64,000 nucleotides of DNA. Source: JBBDLF01 sp040879025 (GTDB lineage: Bacteria; Pseudomonadota; Gammaproteobacteria; Pseudomonadales; Pseudohongiellaceae). The position numbers and the translations under genes are program-made. The stretch is from NCBI GenBank assembly GCA_040879025.1, contig JBBDLF010000025.1, positions 30,114 through 94,113 on the forward strand, written 5' to 3'. Under the pieces are notes generated by a model. That model searched no databases and was not told where the DNA came from. It worked only from the letters and a program-made list of their open reading frames with translations. Within the stretch, counting starts at the first letter, position 1; each line of letters opens with the position of its first letter. Shown here in pieces: positions 8,772 through 18,248 of the stretch.

Positions 8772-10802
8772 GTGAGTGAGAGTAGCGCGGTGAATATCTA
8801 TACGGTTCCGATTTCAAGATCGGTCAAACAGATGCTGATGATGGTGGCCGACAGCGTTATGCTGGTATTGGCGCTGTGGCTTTCCTTCGCGTTACTGGGG
8901 GACGCGTTCTTCGAAAAAAGCCGCCAGTTCTATCTTTACATCACCGTGGCAAATATTGCCAGCATACTGGTGTTCACCCGCATGGGCCTTTACCGGGCCT
9001 TGTTGCTCTACATGGGGTTGCAGTCGGTTTTCATCGTACTGCAGGGCGTCAGTTTTTCAACGCTGTTTGTCGCTGTTTCCTATTTTGCGTCCGGTTCACA
9101 GTCTGGTGGCGGTGCCGACTATTCCGTCCTGCCCATCTACTGGATGATCACACTGCTGTTCGTCGGGGGCAGTCGATTCGTCGCCAAGGTAGCGCTGCAA
9201 AATCTGATACAGAATTTTCGCCCCAAGGAGCCGGTTGTTATCTACGGTGCCGGCAGTTCCGGTATGCAACTGGTCGCCGCTCTGCAGAATGGTGATCAGT
9301 ACCTGCCTGTGGCGTTTGTTGATGATGGGCGACATATCGTCGGCAGCACCGTCAACGGCATCCGCGTCTATAATCCCAACTCGCTCTATGAACTGATTGA
9401 AACCTATTCGGTTCGCCAGATTCTGCTGGCGATTCCTTCAGCCACCCATGCCGAACGCAAGGAAATTCTCAACCGGCTGGAACATCTTCCGGTACACGTG
9501 AAAACCGTACCCGATCTGTTTGATATGGTGTCGGGCAAGATGGGTGTTGACGAAGTACGGGATATCGATATTGAAGATTTGCTGGGGCGCGATATCGTAC
9601 CACCGAATCCGGAACTGCTGGGTGCCTGCATCAGCGGAAAGTCAGTTATGGTTACCGGCGCGGGAGGCTCCATCGGCTCGGAGTTATGTCGCCAGATCAT
9701 CCTGATGAAACCGGCGCGACTGATATTGCTGGACGCATTCGAGTTCGGGCTGTATGAAATAGAGAGCGAAGTGTGCGAGAAACTCGCTACTGTGGATGAT
9801 GGTGACCGTGTTGAGATAGTGGCGCTTCTCGGTTCCGTGTGTAACCGCGTGTTGATGGAAAACGCGATGAACCGGTTTCAGGTTGATACCATTTATCACG
9901 CCGCGGCTTACAAGCAAGTACCGATGGTGGAGAAAAACATCGTCGAAGGTGTGCAGAACAATATCTTTGGCACCTTGATTTCCGCACAAACCGCGGAAAA
10001 ATTCAGGATAAAAAACTTCGTACTCATTTCCACCGACAAGGCGGTGCGGCCCACAAATTTCATGGGCGCCACCAAACGGTTCGCAGAACAGGTATTGCAG
10101 GCAATGGCCCAACGCAATGGTGACACCCGTTTCAGCATGGTGCGTTTCGGCAATGTGCTGGGTTCCTCTGGATCAGTTGTTCCATTATTCCGCCGCCAAA
10201 TCAGCATGGGTGGACCTGTGACGGTGACTCATCCCGAAGTGACGCGTTATTTCATGACCGTGCAGGAGGCGGCTCAGCTGGTAATTCAGGCAGGTTCGAT
10301 GGCGCGGGGCGGTGACGTGTTCGTGCTGGATATGCATGAGCCGATCCGTATCGTGGACTTGGCGAAAAAAATGATTCACCTGATGGGATACGACGTCAAG
10401 GATGAAAATTCCTACCGGGGCGATATCGGCATTGAATACTCTGGCCTGCGTCCGGGAGAAAAGCTCTACGAGGAACTACTGATTGGCGAATCGGTGACCG
10501 GCACTGAACACCCCAAAATCATGCGCGCAGAGGAAGACACACTGTCCTGGGAGCAGCTTGATGCGCTGTTGGGCAGACTTCAGGAAGCCTGTTACCGGAT
10601 TGACCTGGCATCGGTAAGGGCAATACTGATTGAGGCCGTCGACGGCTTCGAGCCCAAGGAACCGGCAAGTGACCCTTTATGGGAAATGCAACAGCCTCCC
10701 GTATCCGCTTCGGTCCCCGTTGCTTCGCAGGCGCAGTCAGAGGCTTCGGCGCAAAAGGCAGCTATGGCCGCGGCCAAAGTGACGCGTTTGTTCAAGGAAT
10801 AG
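8772..10802 (+). CDS. wbpM: WbpM-type nucleoside-diphosphate-sugar 4,6-dehydratase
   Basis: This 676-residue protein has four N-terminal membrane segments (about residues 18-125), a first Rossmann domain (VVIYGAGSSGMQL) and a second catalytic SDR domain starting VMVTGAGGSIGSE. The catalytic stretch reads STDKAVRPTNFMGATKR, so the active-site triad has Met in place of the usual Tyr, as known for the large WbpM subfamily. WbpM acts on UDP-GlcNAc to make 4-keto-6-deoxy sugars for B-band O-antigen. The start is GTG at 8772. The C-terminal about 60 residues are alanine/proline-rich and probably unstructured. Confidence 0.93.
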   Translation: MSESSAVNIYTVPISRSVKQMLMMVADSVMLVLALWLSFALLGDAFFEKSRQFYLYITVANIASILVFTRMGLYRALLLYMGLQSVFIVLQGVSFSTLFVAVSYFASGSQSGGGADYSVLPIYWMITLLFVGGSRFVAKVALQNLIQNFRPKEPVVIYGAGSSGMQLVAALQNGDQYLPVAFVDDGRHIVGSTVNGIRVYNPNSLYELIETYSVRQILLAIPSATHAERKEILNRLEHLPVHVKTVPDLFDMVSGKMGVDEVRDIDIEDLLGRDIVPPNPELLGACISGKSVMVTGAGGSIGSELCRQIILMKPARLILLDAFEFGLYEIESEVCEKLATVDDGDRVEIVALLGSVCNRVLMENAMNRFQVDTIYHAAAYKQVPMVEKNIVEGVQNNIFGTLISAQTAEKFRIKNFVLISTDKAVRPTNFMGATKRFAEQVLQAMAQRNGDTRFSMVRFGNVLGSSGSVVPLFRRQISMGGPVTVTHPEVTRYFMTVQEAAQLVIQAGSMARGGDVFVLDMHEPIRIVDLAKKMIHLMGYDVKDENSYRGDIGIEYSGLRPGEKLYEELLIGESVTGTEHPKIMRAEEDTLSWEQLDALLGRLQEACYRIDLASVRAILIEAVDGFEPKEPASDPLWEMQQPPVSASVPVASQAQSEASAQKAAMAAAKVTRLFKE

Positions 10803-10809
10803 CCGACAG

Positions 10810-11394
10810 TTACTCCCGCCGCCGTGCCGAGGTGATTATCACCGGTTCCAGTGGCACGTTCTGATGACCGCGCTGAGTGCCCGTGGCGACATTGGCTATT
10901 TGGTCGACTACATCCATGCCGTCAATCACTTCGCCAAAAACCGCATAGCCGAAACCCTGAGCGGTTTCATCCGTGTGGTTGAGGTAGGCGTTGTCCACCA
11001 GATTGATAAAGAACTGGGCGGTAGCGCTATCCACGACGCCTGTCCGGGCCATGGCGAGCGTACCTCGGGTATTGGGTGTATCAGCCCTTGCCTCATTCTT
11101 GACAGGAGCATAGGTGGATTTCTCCACCATATCGGCGTCGAAACCGCCGCCCTGCACCATAAAGCCGGGAATGACGCGGTGAAACACCACCCCGTCATAG
11201 AATTCATTATCGACATAACGCAGGAAATTCTCGACGGTTACAGGCGCCTTGTTCGGCCACAACTCAATGGTCAATGCGCCGACGTTGGTTTCCATCACCA
11301 CCACGGGATTGTCCTGGGCCATGGCGATATTGCTGAATCCGGTGGACAGAGTCGCGAAACCGGCAAGGAGTCCGGCCAGTAAAAAAAAGCGCAT
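10810..11394 (-). CDS. ppiA: Periplasmic cyclophilin-type peptidyl-prolyl isomerase
   Basis: The 194-residue protein has a cleavable signal peptide ending AMA-QD near residue 26. The cyclophilin fold shows FHRVIPGFMVQGGGF (catalytic Arg in FHR) and ATAQFFINL. It catalyses cis-trans isomerisation of X-Pro bonds in periplasmic proteins. A strong AGGAGG site lies before the ATG. It is convergent with wbpM, with seven bases between the stop codons. Confidence 0.94.
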   Translation of the reverse strand: MRFFLLAGLLAGFATLSTGFSNIAMAQDNPVVVMETNVGALTIELWPNKAPVTVENFLRYVDNEFYDGVVFHRVIPGFMVQGGGFDADMVEKSTYAPVKNEARADTPNTRGTLAMARTGVVDSATAQFFINLVDNAYLNHTDETAQGFGYAVFGEVIDGMDVVDQIANVATGTQRGHQNVPLEPVIITSARRRE

Positions 11395-11582
11395 GCAAAG
11401 TTCCTCCTGATGAGTCGATGATCCAGAGGCGCACTATACAATACTTTGCTCAAGCTGTCGTGATCCCCGGCGACGTGCGGAATCACGGAACAGAGGGGGG
11501 AATATTCTTTCAAAGCGGCTGGCAACAAACCGATTGATGCTGGTACCGTTAACCATCCGACTTACTCAAGGCGTTTTTGAAA

Positions 11583-14500
11583 ATGACAAGGAAGCAGGAT
11601 ACTCACACCGGGGCTGGGAAGTCTCCCGACAGGACACACACGTCTGGAAAAACCACCCTGGTTGGTATTGGTGCGTCCGCGGGCGGATTGGCGGCGCTCA
11701 AAGCGCTGTTTGCCACGATGCCCCCCGATCCTGGTGTGTCGTTTGTGGTGGTGATACACCTGTCACCGGACGACGAATCTCACTTTTCCGAAGTGCTGCA
11801 GACGAGTTGTCCCATGCCGGTGAAACAGGTAACCCATGCCGTCGAGTTGAAGCCTAACCATGTCTATGTGATTCCGCCCAACGCAATTCTCAAGAGTGTG
11901 GATACTCACCACCTGCGGCTTTCCCCCCCGCGGGGTGATTCGGACCGGTACGCGCCAATCGATTATTTCTTCCGTACGATGGCTGGGACCCACGACGGCG
12001 ACTCAGTAGGAATCGTACTCAGCGGTACCGGGTCTGACGGCACACTGGGCCTGCGGCGAATCAAGGAGGCTGGCGGCCTCACCATTGTGCAGACATCGGA
12101 CGAAGCGGATTACGACGGCATGCCCTGCAGCGCGATTGCCGACGGTATGGTAGACCTGGTGCTGCCGATCAGCCGGATGCGTGATGCGATTCTGCGCTTC
12201 ACCCGCGTTGCGCCTGAATTACCGAATGTTGAGGACGGGATCGATGCGAAAGAGGTGAATACTCAGTTCCTCAGCAAGATATTATCGCAAATCAGAGCCC
12301 GAACGGGTCACGACTTCGCGCGTTATAAAAAGTCCACAATCTTGCGGCGTATTCAGCGGCGCATGCAGATTCAGCAACTCGATACCCCGCCGGAATATCT
12401 CGATCTGCTGCGAAACGACGGCCGCGAGGTGAAACAGCTCTCCGAAGATCTGCTGAGCACGGTGACGCAGTTTTTCCGCGACCCGGAGGTATTCGAATAC
12501 CTGGAACACCAGATTATTTCGCCGCTATTCGCGGGTAAAACCGAGACCGACCACGTGCGGGTGTGGTCAGTGGGTTGCTCCACTGGTGAAGAAGCCTATT
12601 CTCTGGCAATTCTGCTGGCCGAGGCCGCCGGTACGATGGAATCTCCGTCAGGAATACAGGTGTTTGCCACCGATCTGCACGAAAAATCGCTGGAACGGGC
12701 GCGCGAGGGTTTCTACCCCGAAACTATCGCGTCGGACGTGACTCAGGAACGTTTGGAGCGGTTTTTCACCAGAGGCGGCAACGGCCATCGTGCTAGTCGA
12801 GAGTTGCGGGAGATGGTGGTATTCGCTTCCCACGATTTACTCACGGATCCGCCGTTTACTCACCTCGACATGATCGTGTGCCGCAATTTGATGATCTATC
12901 TGGAACGCGAAATACAGCAGGAAGTGCTGAAGGTGTTCCACTATACCCTGGAGCCGGACGGTATTTTGTTGATCGGCAACTCGGAATCGGTTTCTCCCTC
13001 CGACCTGTTCGTGGCAGAGCGGGGCAATCTGGGTGTGTACCGCCGCCAAAACCCTTCGCCGTCTTCGCAAAAACCGGGTTCGCCGCTGCGGCCCGCGCGT
13101 GTACCGTTTCGCGGACAGCACTCCGCTTCATTCGATTCGCCGTCCATGGCCGGCGGTTTTGGCGCGCTTCATGCCACCCTGGCGGAACAGTATGCCCCCC
13201 CCAGCATCATGTTGACCCATGACCACGAGGTGGTTCATTACTCGGCGCAGGCAGGCCAGTATCTGGTTATTCCGGGCGGCAAGCCTACCAGCAATGCATT
13301 CAAACTGGTGATGGAGCCATTGCGAATTGAACTGCGTTCGGCGCTGCAACGTGCCGCCGAACGGGGCGAACTGGTTTATTCAAGACCGGTGAAGGTCCAT
13401 TTGAATGGTGAGTTGCGGGAAGTGGTGCTTCGCGTTCGCGCGACAACCGGTCCGAAACCTGGCGGATTCTACCTTGTGATTTTTGACGACATCCGTCGGC
13501 AGAGAGACGATGCCGACGGCCGCACCTTGGATGACAACGGGGCCGATACCAGGGAAATGGAAGCGGAACTGGAACTGACCCGCAATCGTTTGAAAGCGGT
13601 GATAGCGGAATACGAGACGTCTCAGGAAGAGATGCGGACCTCCAACGAGGATCTGCAAAGCGCCAACGAGGAATTGCGTTCCACGCTGGAAGAACTGCAA
13701 AGCATGAACGAGGACCTCAACACGGTGAACAATGAGAACCATCATCACGTTGACGAACTCAACCGGCTGACAAGTGACCTCGAGAACCTGCTCGCCGCTA
13801 CTGATATTGCGACACTGTTTCTCGACCGGGAATTCCGTATTCTCTGGTTTACACCGCGTGTGGCGGAGCTGTTCAATATTCGCCAGGGTGACGAGGGTCG
13901 GCCGCTGTCGGACCAGACGCACCATGTTTCCGATACCGAGATTCTCGCCGACGCGGAACTGGTGCTGAATCGGCTGGTTCCGCTGGAACGGGAAGTATCA
14001 AGCGATGATGGACGCTGGTTCCTCGCGCGTGTGCTGCCCTACCGCGCGCCGCAAGGCTCAATCGACGGTGTGGTGATAACGATGATAGATATCACCGCCC
14101 GGAAAAAGGCCGAACAGTCCCTGATTGAGGCTCATGACGGACTTGAACAACGTGTCAGCCGGCGCACCGAAGAACTGGAGGCGCAGAAGTCCCGATTGCG
14201 CTATCTGGCCCACCAGCTGGCATCGGTTGAACATCGGGAACGCAAGCGCATGGCGGCGATTCTGCACGACGATCTGCAGCAATATCTGGTGGCGCTGAAG
14301 ATGAAATTCCGCAAACTGGAACTGGAGCGGGATGGTGACCCGGCCCGGTTTGCGCAAACCCTGTCACGAGGAGTTGGATTGATCGAAAAAGCCATTGCCT
14401 GTTCCCGTGACCTGACACAGCATTTGCGGCCGCCGGTATTGTACGAGGACGGATTTATACCGGCGTTGCGCTGGCTGGCCGGAGAGATGGCCCAGAAGCA

Positions 14501-15311
14501 TGGGCTGAAAATAGAGGTGGGGGTGCAGGACAATCACGTACTCCTTGATGAAGATATCCGCGCCATGCTGTTTGACAATGTCAGGGAGATTCTGTTCAAC
14601 GTGGTGAAACACGCACAGAGCTCCGAGGCGGTGGTTTCAGTCCACAGGGAAAAGGCCTGTCTGCATGTGGCGGTTACGGACAGGGGCATCGGGTTTGATG
14701 TGGAGGAGATCGAGCGCAGGAGGGAAGATAATTCCGGTCTGGGGCTTTTCAGCATTCGCGAACGGCTTGAACCGATTGGCGGAACGATTAATATAGATTC
14801 CAGCCCCGGAAAAGGAACCCGCGTGACCCTGAGCATTCCGGTCAAGCTGGATGAGTCCGGCGAGCCCAGTCAAATGCAGTTTGCTTCCCTGGAGGATACT
14901 TCTCTCCGCACCGGCAAGCCGGCACACAGCGAATCTGCGATCCCCCGTATTTTGGTGGTGGATGATCATGCCATCGTGCGTCAGGGTCTGGTAACGCTGA
15001 TAACCCGTGACCAGCAAGTGGAAGTGATCGGAGAAGCATCCAATGGGTTGATGGCGATCGAGCAGGTAGAAAAGCTGGATCCCGATGTGGTGTTAATGGA
15101 TGTGAACATGCCGGAAATGAATGGATTCGAGGCCACCCGGGAGATTCGCAGGCGCTGGCCCCATGTGCAGGTAATCGGGTTGTCGGTTCAGGATGATGCC
15201 GCCACCACACAGTCCATGCTGGAAGCAGGCGCCGGAGATTTCGTGTCCAAGGCCGACGATGCACAGGCGATGGTGGAAGCCATTGTTCGGCTGAAAGCCA
15301 TGGCGGGATAG
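11583..15311 (+). CDS. CheB-CheR-PAS-histidine kinase-receiver fusion protein
   Basis: This 1242-residue cytoplasmic signalling protein has, in order: a CheB methylesterase domain (about 25-205; Ser in GIGASAGG, His in VVIHLSPD, Asp in LSGTGSDG); a CheR N-domain and SAM methyltransferase (about 230-490; VWSVGCSTGEEAYSLA); a PAS-like segment; a long coiled coil (about 655-735; SNEDLQSANEELRSTLEELQ); a PAS domain (about 735-845); a HisKA_3 kinase (about 885-1090; phospho-His in ILHDDLQQ, ATP lid GLGLFSIRERL); and a NarL-type receiver (about 1120-1240; phospho-Asp in LMDVNMP, Lys in VSKAD) without an output domain. ATG 11583 is preferred over the TTG two codons earlier. No chemoreceptor or CheA gene is nearby, so a self-contained sensory role is inferred. 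Confidence 0.9.
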   Translation: MTRKQDTHTGAGKSPDRTHTSGKTTLVGIGASAGGLAALKALFATMPPDPGVSFVVVIHLSPDDESHFSEVLQTSCPMPVKQVTHAVELKPNHVYVIPPNAILKSVDTHHLRLSPPRGDSDRYAPIDYFFRTMAGTHDGDSVGIVLSGTGSDGTLGLRRIKEAGGLTIVQTSDEADYDGMPCSAIADGMVDLVLPISRMRDAILRFTRVAPELPNVEDGIDAKEVNTQFLSKILSQIRARTGHDFARYKKSTILRRIQRRMQIQQLDTPPEYLDLLRNDGREVKQLSEDLLSTVTQFFRDPEVFEYLEHQIISPLFAGKTETDHVRVWSVGCSTGEEAYSLAILLAEAAGTMESPSGIQVFATDLHEKSLERAREGFYPETIASDVTQERLERFFTRGGNGHRASRELREMVVFASHDLLTDPPFTHLDMIVCRNLMIYLEREIQQEVLKVFHYTLEPDGILLIGNSESVSPSDLFVAERGNLGVYRRQNPSPSSQKPGSPLRPARVPFRGQHSASFDSPSMAGGFGALHATLAEQYAPPSIMLTHDHEVVHYSAQAGQYLVIPGGKPTSNAFKLVMEPLRIELRSALQRAAERGELVYSRPVKVHLNGELREVVLRVRATTGPKPGGFYLVIFDDIRRQRDDADGRTLDDNGADTREMEAELELTRNRLKAVIAEYETSQEEMRTSNEDLQSANEELRSTLEELQSMNEDLNTVNNENHHHVDELNRLTSDLENLLAATDIATLFLDREFRILWFTPRVAELFNIRQGDEGRPLSDQTHHVSDTEILADAELVLNRLVPLEREVSSDDGRWFLARVLPYRAPQGSIDGVVITMIDITARKKAEQSLIEAHDGLEQRVSRRTEELEAQKSRLRYLAHQLASVEHRERKRMAAILHDDLQQYLVALKMKFRKLELERDGDPARFAQTLSRGVGLIEKAIACSRDLTQHLRPPVLYEDGFIPALRWLAGEMAQKHGLKIEVGVQDNHVLLDEDIRAMLFDNVREILFNVVKHAQSSEAVVSVHREKACLHVAVTDRGIGFDVEEIERRREDNSGLGLFSIRERLEPIGGTINIDSSPGKGTRVTLSIPVKLDESGEPSQMQFASLEDTSLRTGKPAHSESAIPRILVVDDHAIVRQGLVTLITRDQQVEVIGEASNGLMAIEQVEKLDPDVVLMDVNMPEMNGFEATREIRRRWPHVQVIGLSVQDDAATTQSMLEAGAGDFVSKADDAQAMVEAIVRLKAMAG

Positions 15312-15492
15312 TCTCGCGGCGGCGTTGCCACCCGGGACGGGTTCCCGGTCATCGCTCGCGCGAAACCCTTGCAATAAAACCACGTTTTGCACCGGTCTAC
15401 GACAGTTGTATACTGTGTTCCTGGAACGGGGGTTCTCACCGTTCCCCGCGCGTGTCGCGCTAATGGATATTTTGTAAAAAGGAGATTTTTCC

Positions 15493-16173
15493 ATGAAACA
15501 CCTGCCCACAAAACCTGCCTCATTATTGTTTGCGTTTCTGTTTCTGATCCCTGCGGCGGTCATGGCCCAGGACAGCGAGATAAACTACACCTACATTGAG
15601 GCAGACTATATAAATCTCGACCTGGATGCCTTGGGGGACAGTGACAATTTCGTCGAAGATATCGATGATGGAGGCGGATGGGGAGTTCTGGGTTCATTCG
15701 CGATAAGCGATAGCTGGTTTGTCTTCGGATCGTATTCCGAGACGGAAGCGGACGCCAGCTTCATCGACGATAACGAAATGTTGATTCCCGCGGACAGTGA
15801 CGCCAAACGGTTTGATGTGGGCATCGGTTTTCACGCCCCGCTGAATGAGATGGCGGACTGGGTGGTTCGTGCCGCTTACACCGATACTGACATTGATGAC
15901 TTCGATTTCGGCGCTACCGAAGATGAGGATCTGGATGATCTGTTCGATGATCCTTCAGACGGCTATTTTGTTGATGCGGCGATTCGCATGCAATTGATGC
16001 CGGCGCTGGAAGGCAAGTTTGGCGCACGTTATACAGATATCGAGGACAACGACGATATCAGCCTGTTGGCGAGTGCGTTGTGGGAGTTCACCGATAATTT
16101 TGCCCTGAACCTCTCCGGCGATTTTGGCGATGACGTGCGTCTCTGGCGACTCGGTCTGCGTTTCGGATTCTGA
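15493..16173 (+). CDS. Outer-membrane beta-barrel protein of unknown role
   Basis: The 226-residue precursor has a signal peptide ending AVMAQD near residue 26. Alternating amphipathic strands follow (WGVLGSFAISDSWFVFGSY, then further strands), very acidic loops, and a terminal Phe typical of barrels recognised by BAM. It resembles small porin-like or OmpA-barrel proteins of about eight strands. The ribosome site AAAAAGGAGA precedes the ATG. Nothing in the neighbourhood names a substrate. Confidence 0.75.
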   Translation: MKHLPTKPASLLFAFLFLIPAAVMAQDSEINYTYIEADYINLDLDALGDSDNFVEDIDDGGGWGVLGSFAISDSWFVFGSYSETEADASFIDDNEMLIPADSDAKRFDVGIGFHAPLNEMADWVVRAAYTDTDIDDFDFGATEDEDLDDLFDDPSDGYFVDAAIRMQLMPALEGKFGARYTDIEDNDDISLLASALWEFTDNFALNLSGDFGDDVRLWRLGLRFGF

Positions 16174-16331
16174 TGCGCCCGCGGCTGTGAAAGGCCATCC
16201 CGCTTGACCGGCCGGGGCTCATCCCATCGGCAACACAGTGTTGTGTTCTCGAGATATTGTTTGGCGCTTTCATCGCAGATGCTTATACTCGATGGGGTGA
16301 GCCCGGTGGCACCTTTAAAGAGAGATTTCCG

Positions 16332-17405
16332 ATGACAGCACAAATCAATCCTGTCAGTGAGGATAAGCTGAACGCTTTTCTGATGCAGGTAATGACCGAC
16401 CTGGGTGCCTGCTCTGCGGGTTTTATGACCCATCTGGGCCATAAGCTCGGACTGTACAAGGCGATGGCCGGCGCGGGTCATCTTACGTCCGGGCAACTGG
16501 CGGAACGGGCGAACTGTAACGAACGTTATGTCCGCGAGTGGCTGAACAGTCAGGCGACCGGGGGCTATGTCGAGTACAGGTCCGATGACCAGACATATTA
16601 TTTACCGCCCGAGCAGGCTTTGGTGCTGGCTGATGAATCCGGCCCTTGCTTTTTTCCACCTGCACTGGAAGTGTCGGCCTCTATGTGGTTCGATGAAGAG
16701 AAAACGTTCGATGCTTTCCGCAGCGGCGACGGTGTACCCTGGGGAGATCATCACGGGCGCCTGTTCTGTGGGGTAGCTGCGTTCTTTCGCAGCGGCTACG
16801 CCGCGAATCTGGTGTCCAGCTGGATTCCGGCACTGGATGGCGTTAAGCAGAAACTGGAGGCGGGCGCGAGGGTCGCTGACATCGGCTGCGGTCATGGTCA
16901 TTCGACCATTATCATGGCCCAGGCGTTTCCTGAATCCCGCTTCTACGGATTTGATTACCACCCGGAGTCTATTGAAGCGGCTCGTCAACATGCAGTCGAG
17001 GCGGGTATCGCGGACCGCGTGGAATTCTCGGTTGCAACCGCCAAATCTATACCTGACAACCAATTCGACCTCGTGTGTTTCTTCGACTGTCTGCATGATC
17101 TTGGTGACCCGGTAGGCGCTGCCAAACGTGCCCATGAAGTAATGGCGGATGATGGCAGCGTGATGCTCGTGGAACCGTTCGCCTGTGACGCGGTGGAAGA
17201 CAATCTGAACCTGGTGGGACGCATCTACTATTCAGCTTCCACGGCTCTGTGTTGTGCGCATTCCTTGTCGGAGGAAGTCGGCCTCGCGCTGGGCGCACAG
17301 GCAGGCGAAAAGCGACTTGGGGAGGTATTTCATAATGCAGGGTTTGGGCAGTTCAGGCGTGCCACCGAAACGCCGTTTAACCTGATTCTTGAGGCGAGGA
17401 AGTAA
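16332..17405 (+). CDS. SAM-dependent methyltransferase, Rv2258c-like
   Basis: The 357-residue protein has an N-terminal winged-helix dimerisation domain (LTSGQLAERANCNERYVREWL) and a C-terminal class I methyltransferase fold with the SAM loop VADIGCGHGHST near residue 180 and the acidic strand end FYGFDYHPES. This domain pair matches the Rv2258c-type family, whose substrates are mostly unknown. An in-frame start 75 bases upstream exists; ATG 16332 is preferred because it follows an AAAGAGAGA ribosome site and begins the conserved part. Convergent with the peroxidase gene. Confidence 0.8.
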   Translation: MTAQINPVSEDKLNAFLMQVMTDLGACSAGFMTHLGHKLGLYKAMAGAGHLTSGQLAERANCNERYVREWLNSQATGGYVEYRSDDQTYYLPPEQALVLADESGPCFFPPALEVSASMWFDEEKTFDAFRSGDGVPWGDHHGRLFCGVAAFFRSGYAANLVSSWIPALDGVKQKLEAGARVADIGCGHGHSTIIMAQAFPESRFYGFDYHPESIEAARQHAVEAGIADRVEFSVATAKSIPDNQFDLVCFFDCLHDLGDPVGAAKRAHEVMADDGSVMLVEPFACDAVEDNLNLVGRIYYSASTALCCAHSLSEEVGLALGAQAGEKRLGEVFHNAGFGQFRRATETPFNLILEARK

Positions 17406-17437
17406 GGGAGGCCGGGGGATTGGGGGAGGAGATGAGA

Positions 17438-17475
17438 GACGGGAGAAATCAATCTCGATCTCCCCGTCTCCCGTC
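17438..17475. terminator. Possible bidirectional hairpin between convergent genes
   Basis: GACGGGAGA (17438-17446) pairs with TCTCCCGTC (17467-17475) across a 20-base loop, between the convergent methyltransferase and peroxidase genes. There is no T-run, so intrinsic termination is uncertain. Confidence 0.3.
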
Positions 17476-17488
17476 AGCCAAAGCTTGC

Positions 17489-18061
17489 TTAGATCTGCTC
17501 TTCGATGGCCCGAATCAGCTCTTCCGCATCCGGCTCAACCCTGGAGTCAAAATGGGCCAGCACTTCTCCGGATTTGCTCACCAGGTACTTGTTGAAGTTC
17601 CACTGAGGTTCGCCGCTTTGCGCGCCAAGGTGGGCAAACACCGGATGGGCTTCCGCGCCTTTAACATGGGTCACATCAGTCATCAGGAAGGTGACGCCGT
17701 GATTGATGTAGCACACTTCGGCAGTCTTGGCGGCATCATCGTCTTCCTGATTGAAGTCGTCGGAGGGAAATCCGACGATGACCAGACCGTCATTCTTGAA
17801 ACGCTGATACAGGCTCTCAAGGCCGGTGAACTGGTAAGTGAAGCCGCAATAGCTGGCGGTATTGACCAGCAGCACGGGTTTTCCAGCAGTTTCGGCGCAC
17901 AGGTCGATGGTATCGGCAGAGTGGAGCATGGTCATCTCGTGCTCCAGCCACGGGGCGCATGCTGCGTCCTGGGCGGAAGCAGTAGTGGAAACCGGTACAT
18001 CAATTAAATTGGCCGCGGCCAGAACGACAAGGGCCGCACACAGGGTTTTGAGTGCTTTCAT
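17489..18061 (-). CDS. Glutathione peroxidase-family protein, exported
   Basis: The 190-residue protein has a signal peptide ending near TASAQDA. The peroxidatic Cys is in NTASYCGFTYQF, the catalytic Gln in FNQED (a variant of the usual NQFGxQE loop, one residue shorter) and the Trp-Asn pair in PQWNFNKYLV, so the tetrad Cys/Gln/Trp/Asn is kept. Bacterial Cys-type members usually reduce peroxides with thioredoxin-like donors. A longer frame begins at 18196, but ATG 18061 follows a GGAG ribosome site and starts the signal peptide. Export to the periplasm is less usual for this family than a cytoplasmic location. Confidence 0.82.
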   Translation of the reverse strand: MKALKTLCAALVVLAAANLIDVPVSTTASAQDAACAPWLEHEMTMLHSADTIDLCAETAGKPVLLVNTASYCGFTYQFTGLESLYQRFKNDGLVIVGFPSDDFNQEDDDAAKTAEVCYINHGVTFLMTDVTHVKGAEAHPVFAHLGAQSGEPQWNFNKYLVSKSGEVLAHFDSRVEPDAEELIRAIEEQI

Positions 18062-18248
18062 TACGGAACTCCATTGAGGATTATGATGTTGCTTTGGAAA
18101 CAGAGTAAAAGCTGCTGCGGCCAAAGTCCACCATTTGATGACGAGGACTCCAGTTAAGCCCCCCATATCTCGATCAAAAAAGACCTCTAAGCACAAATAA
18201 GTGGACTAAAACCCCATAAACCCCCCGTATTTCAAAGCGTTACTCGGG

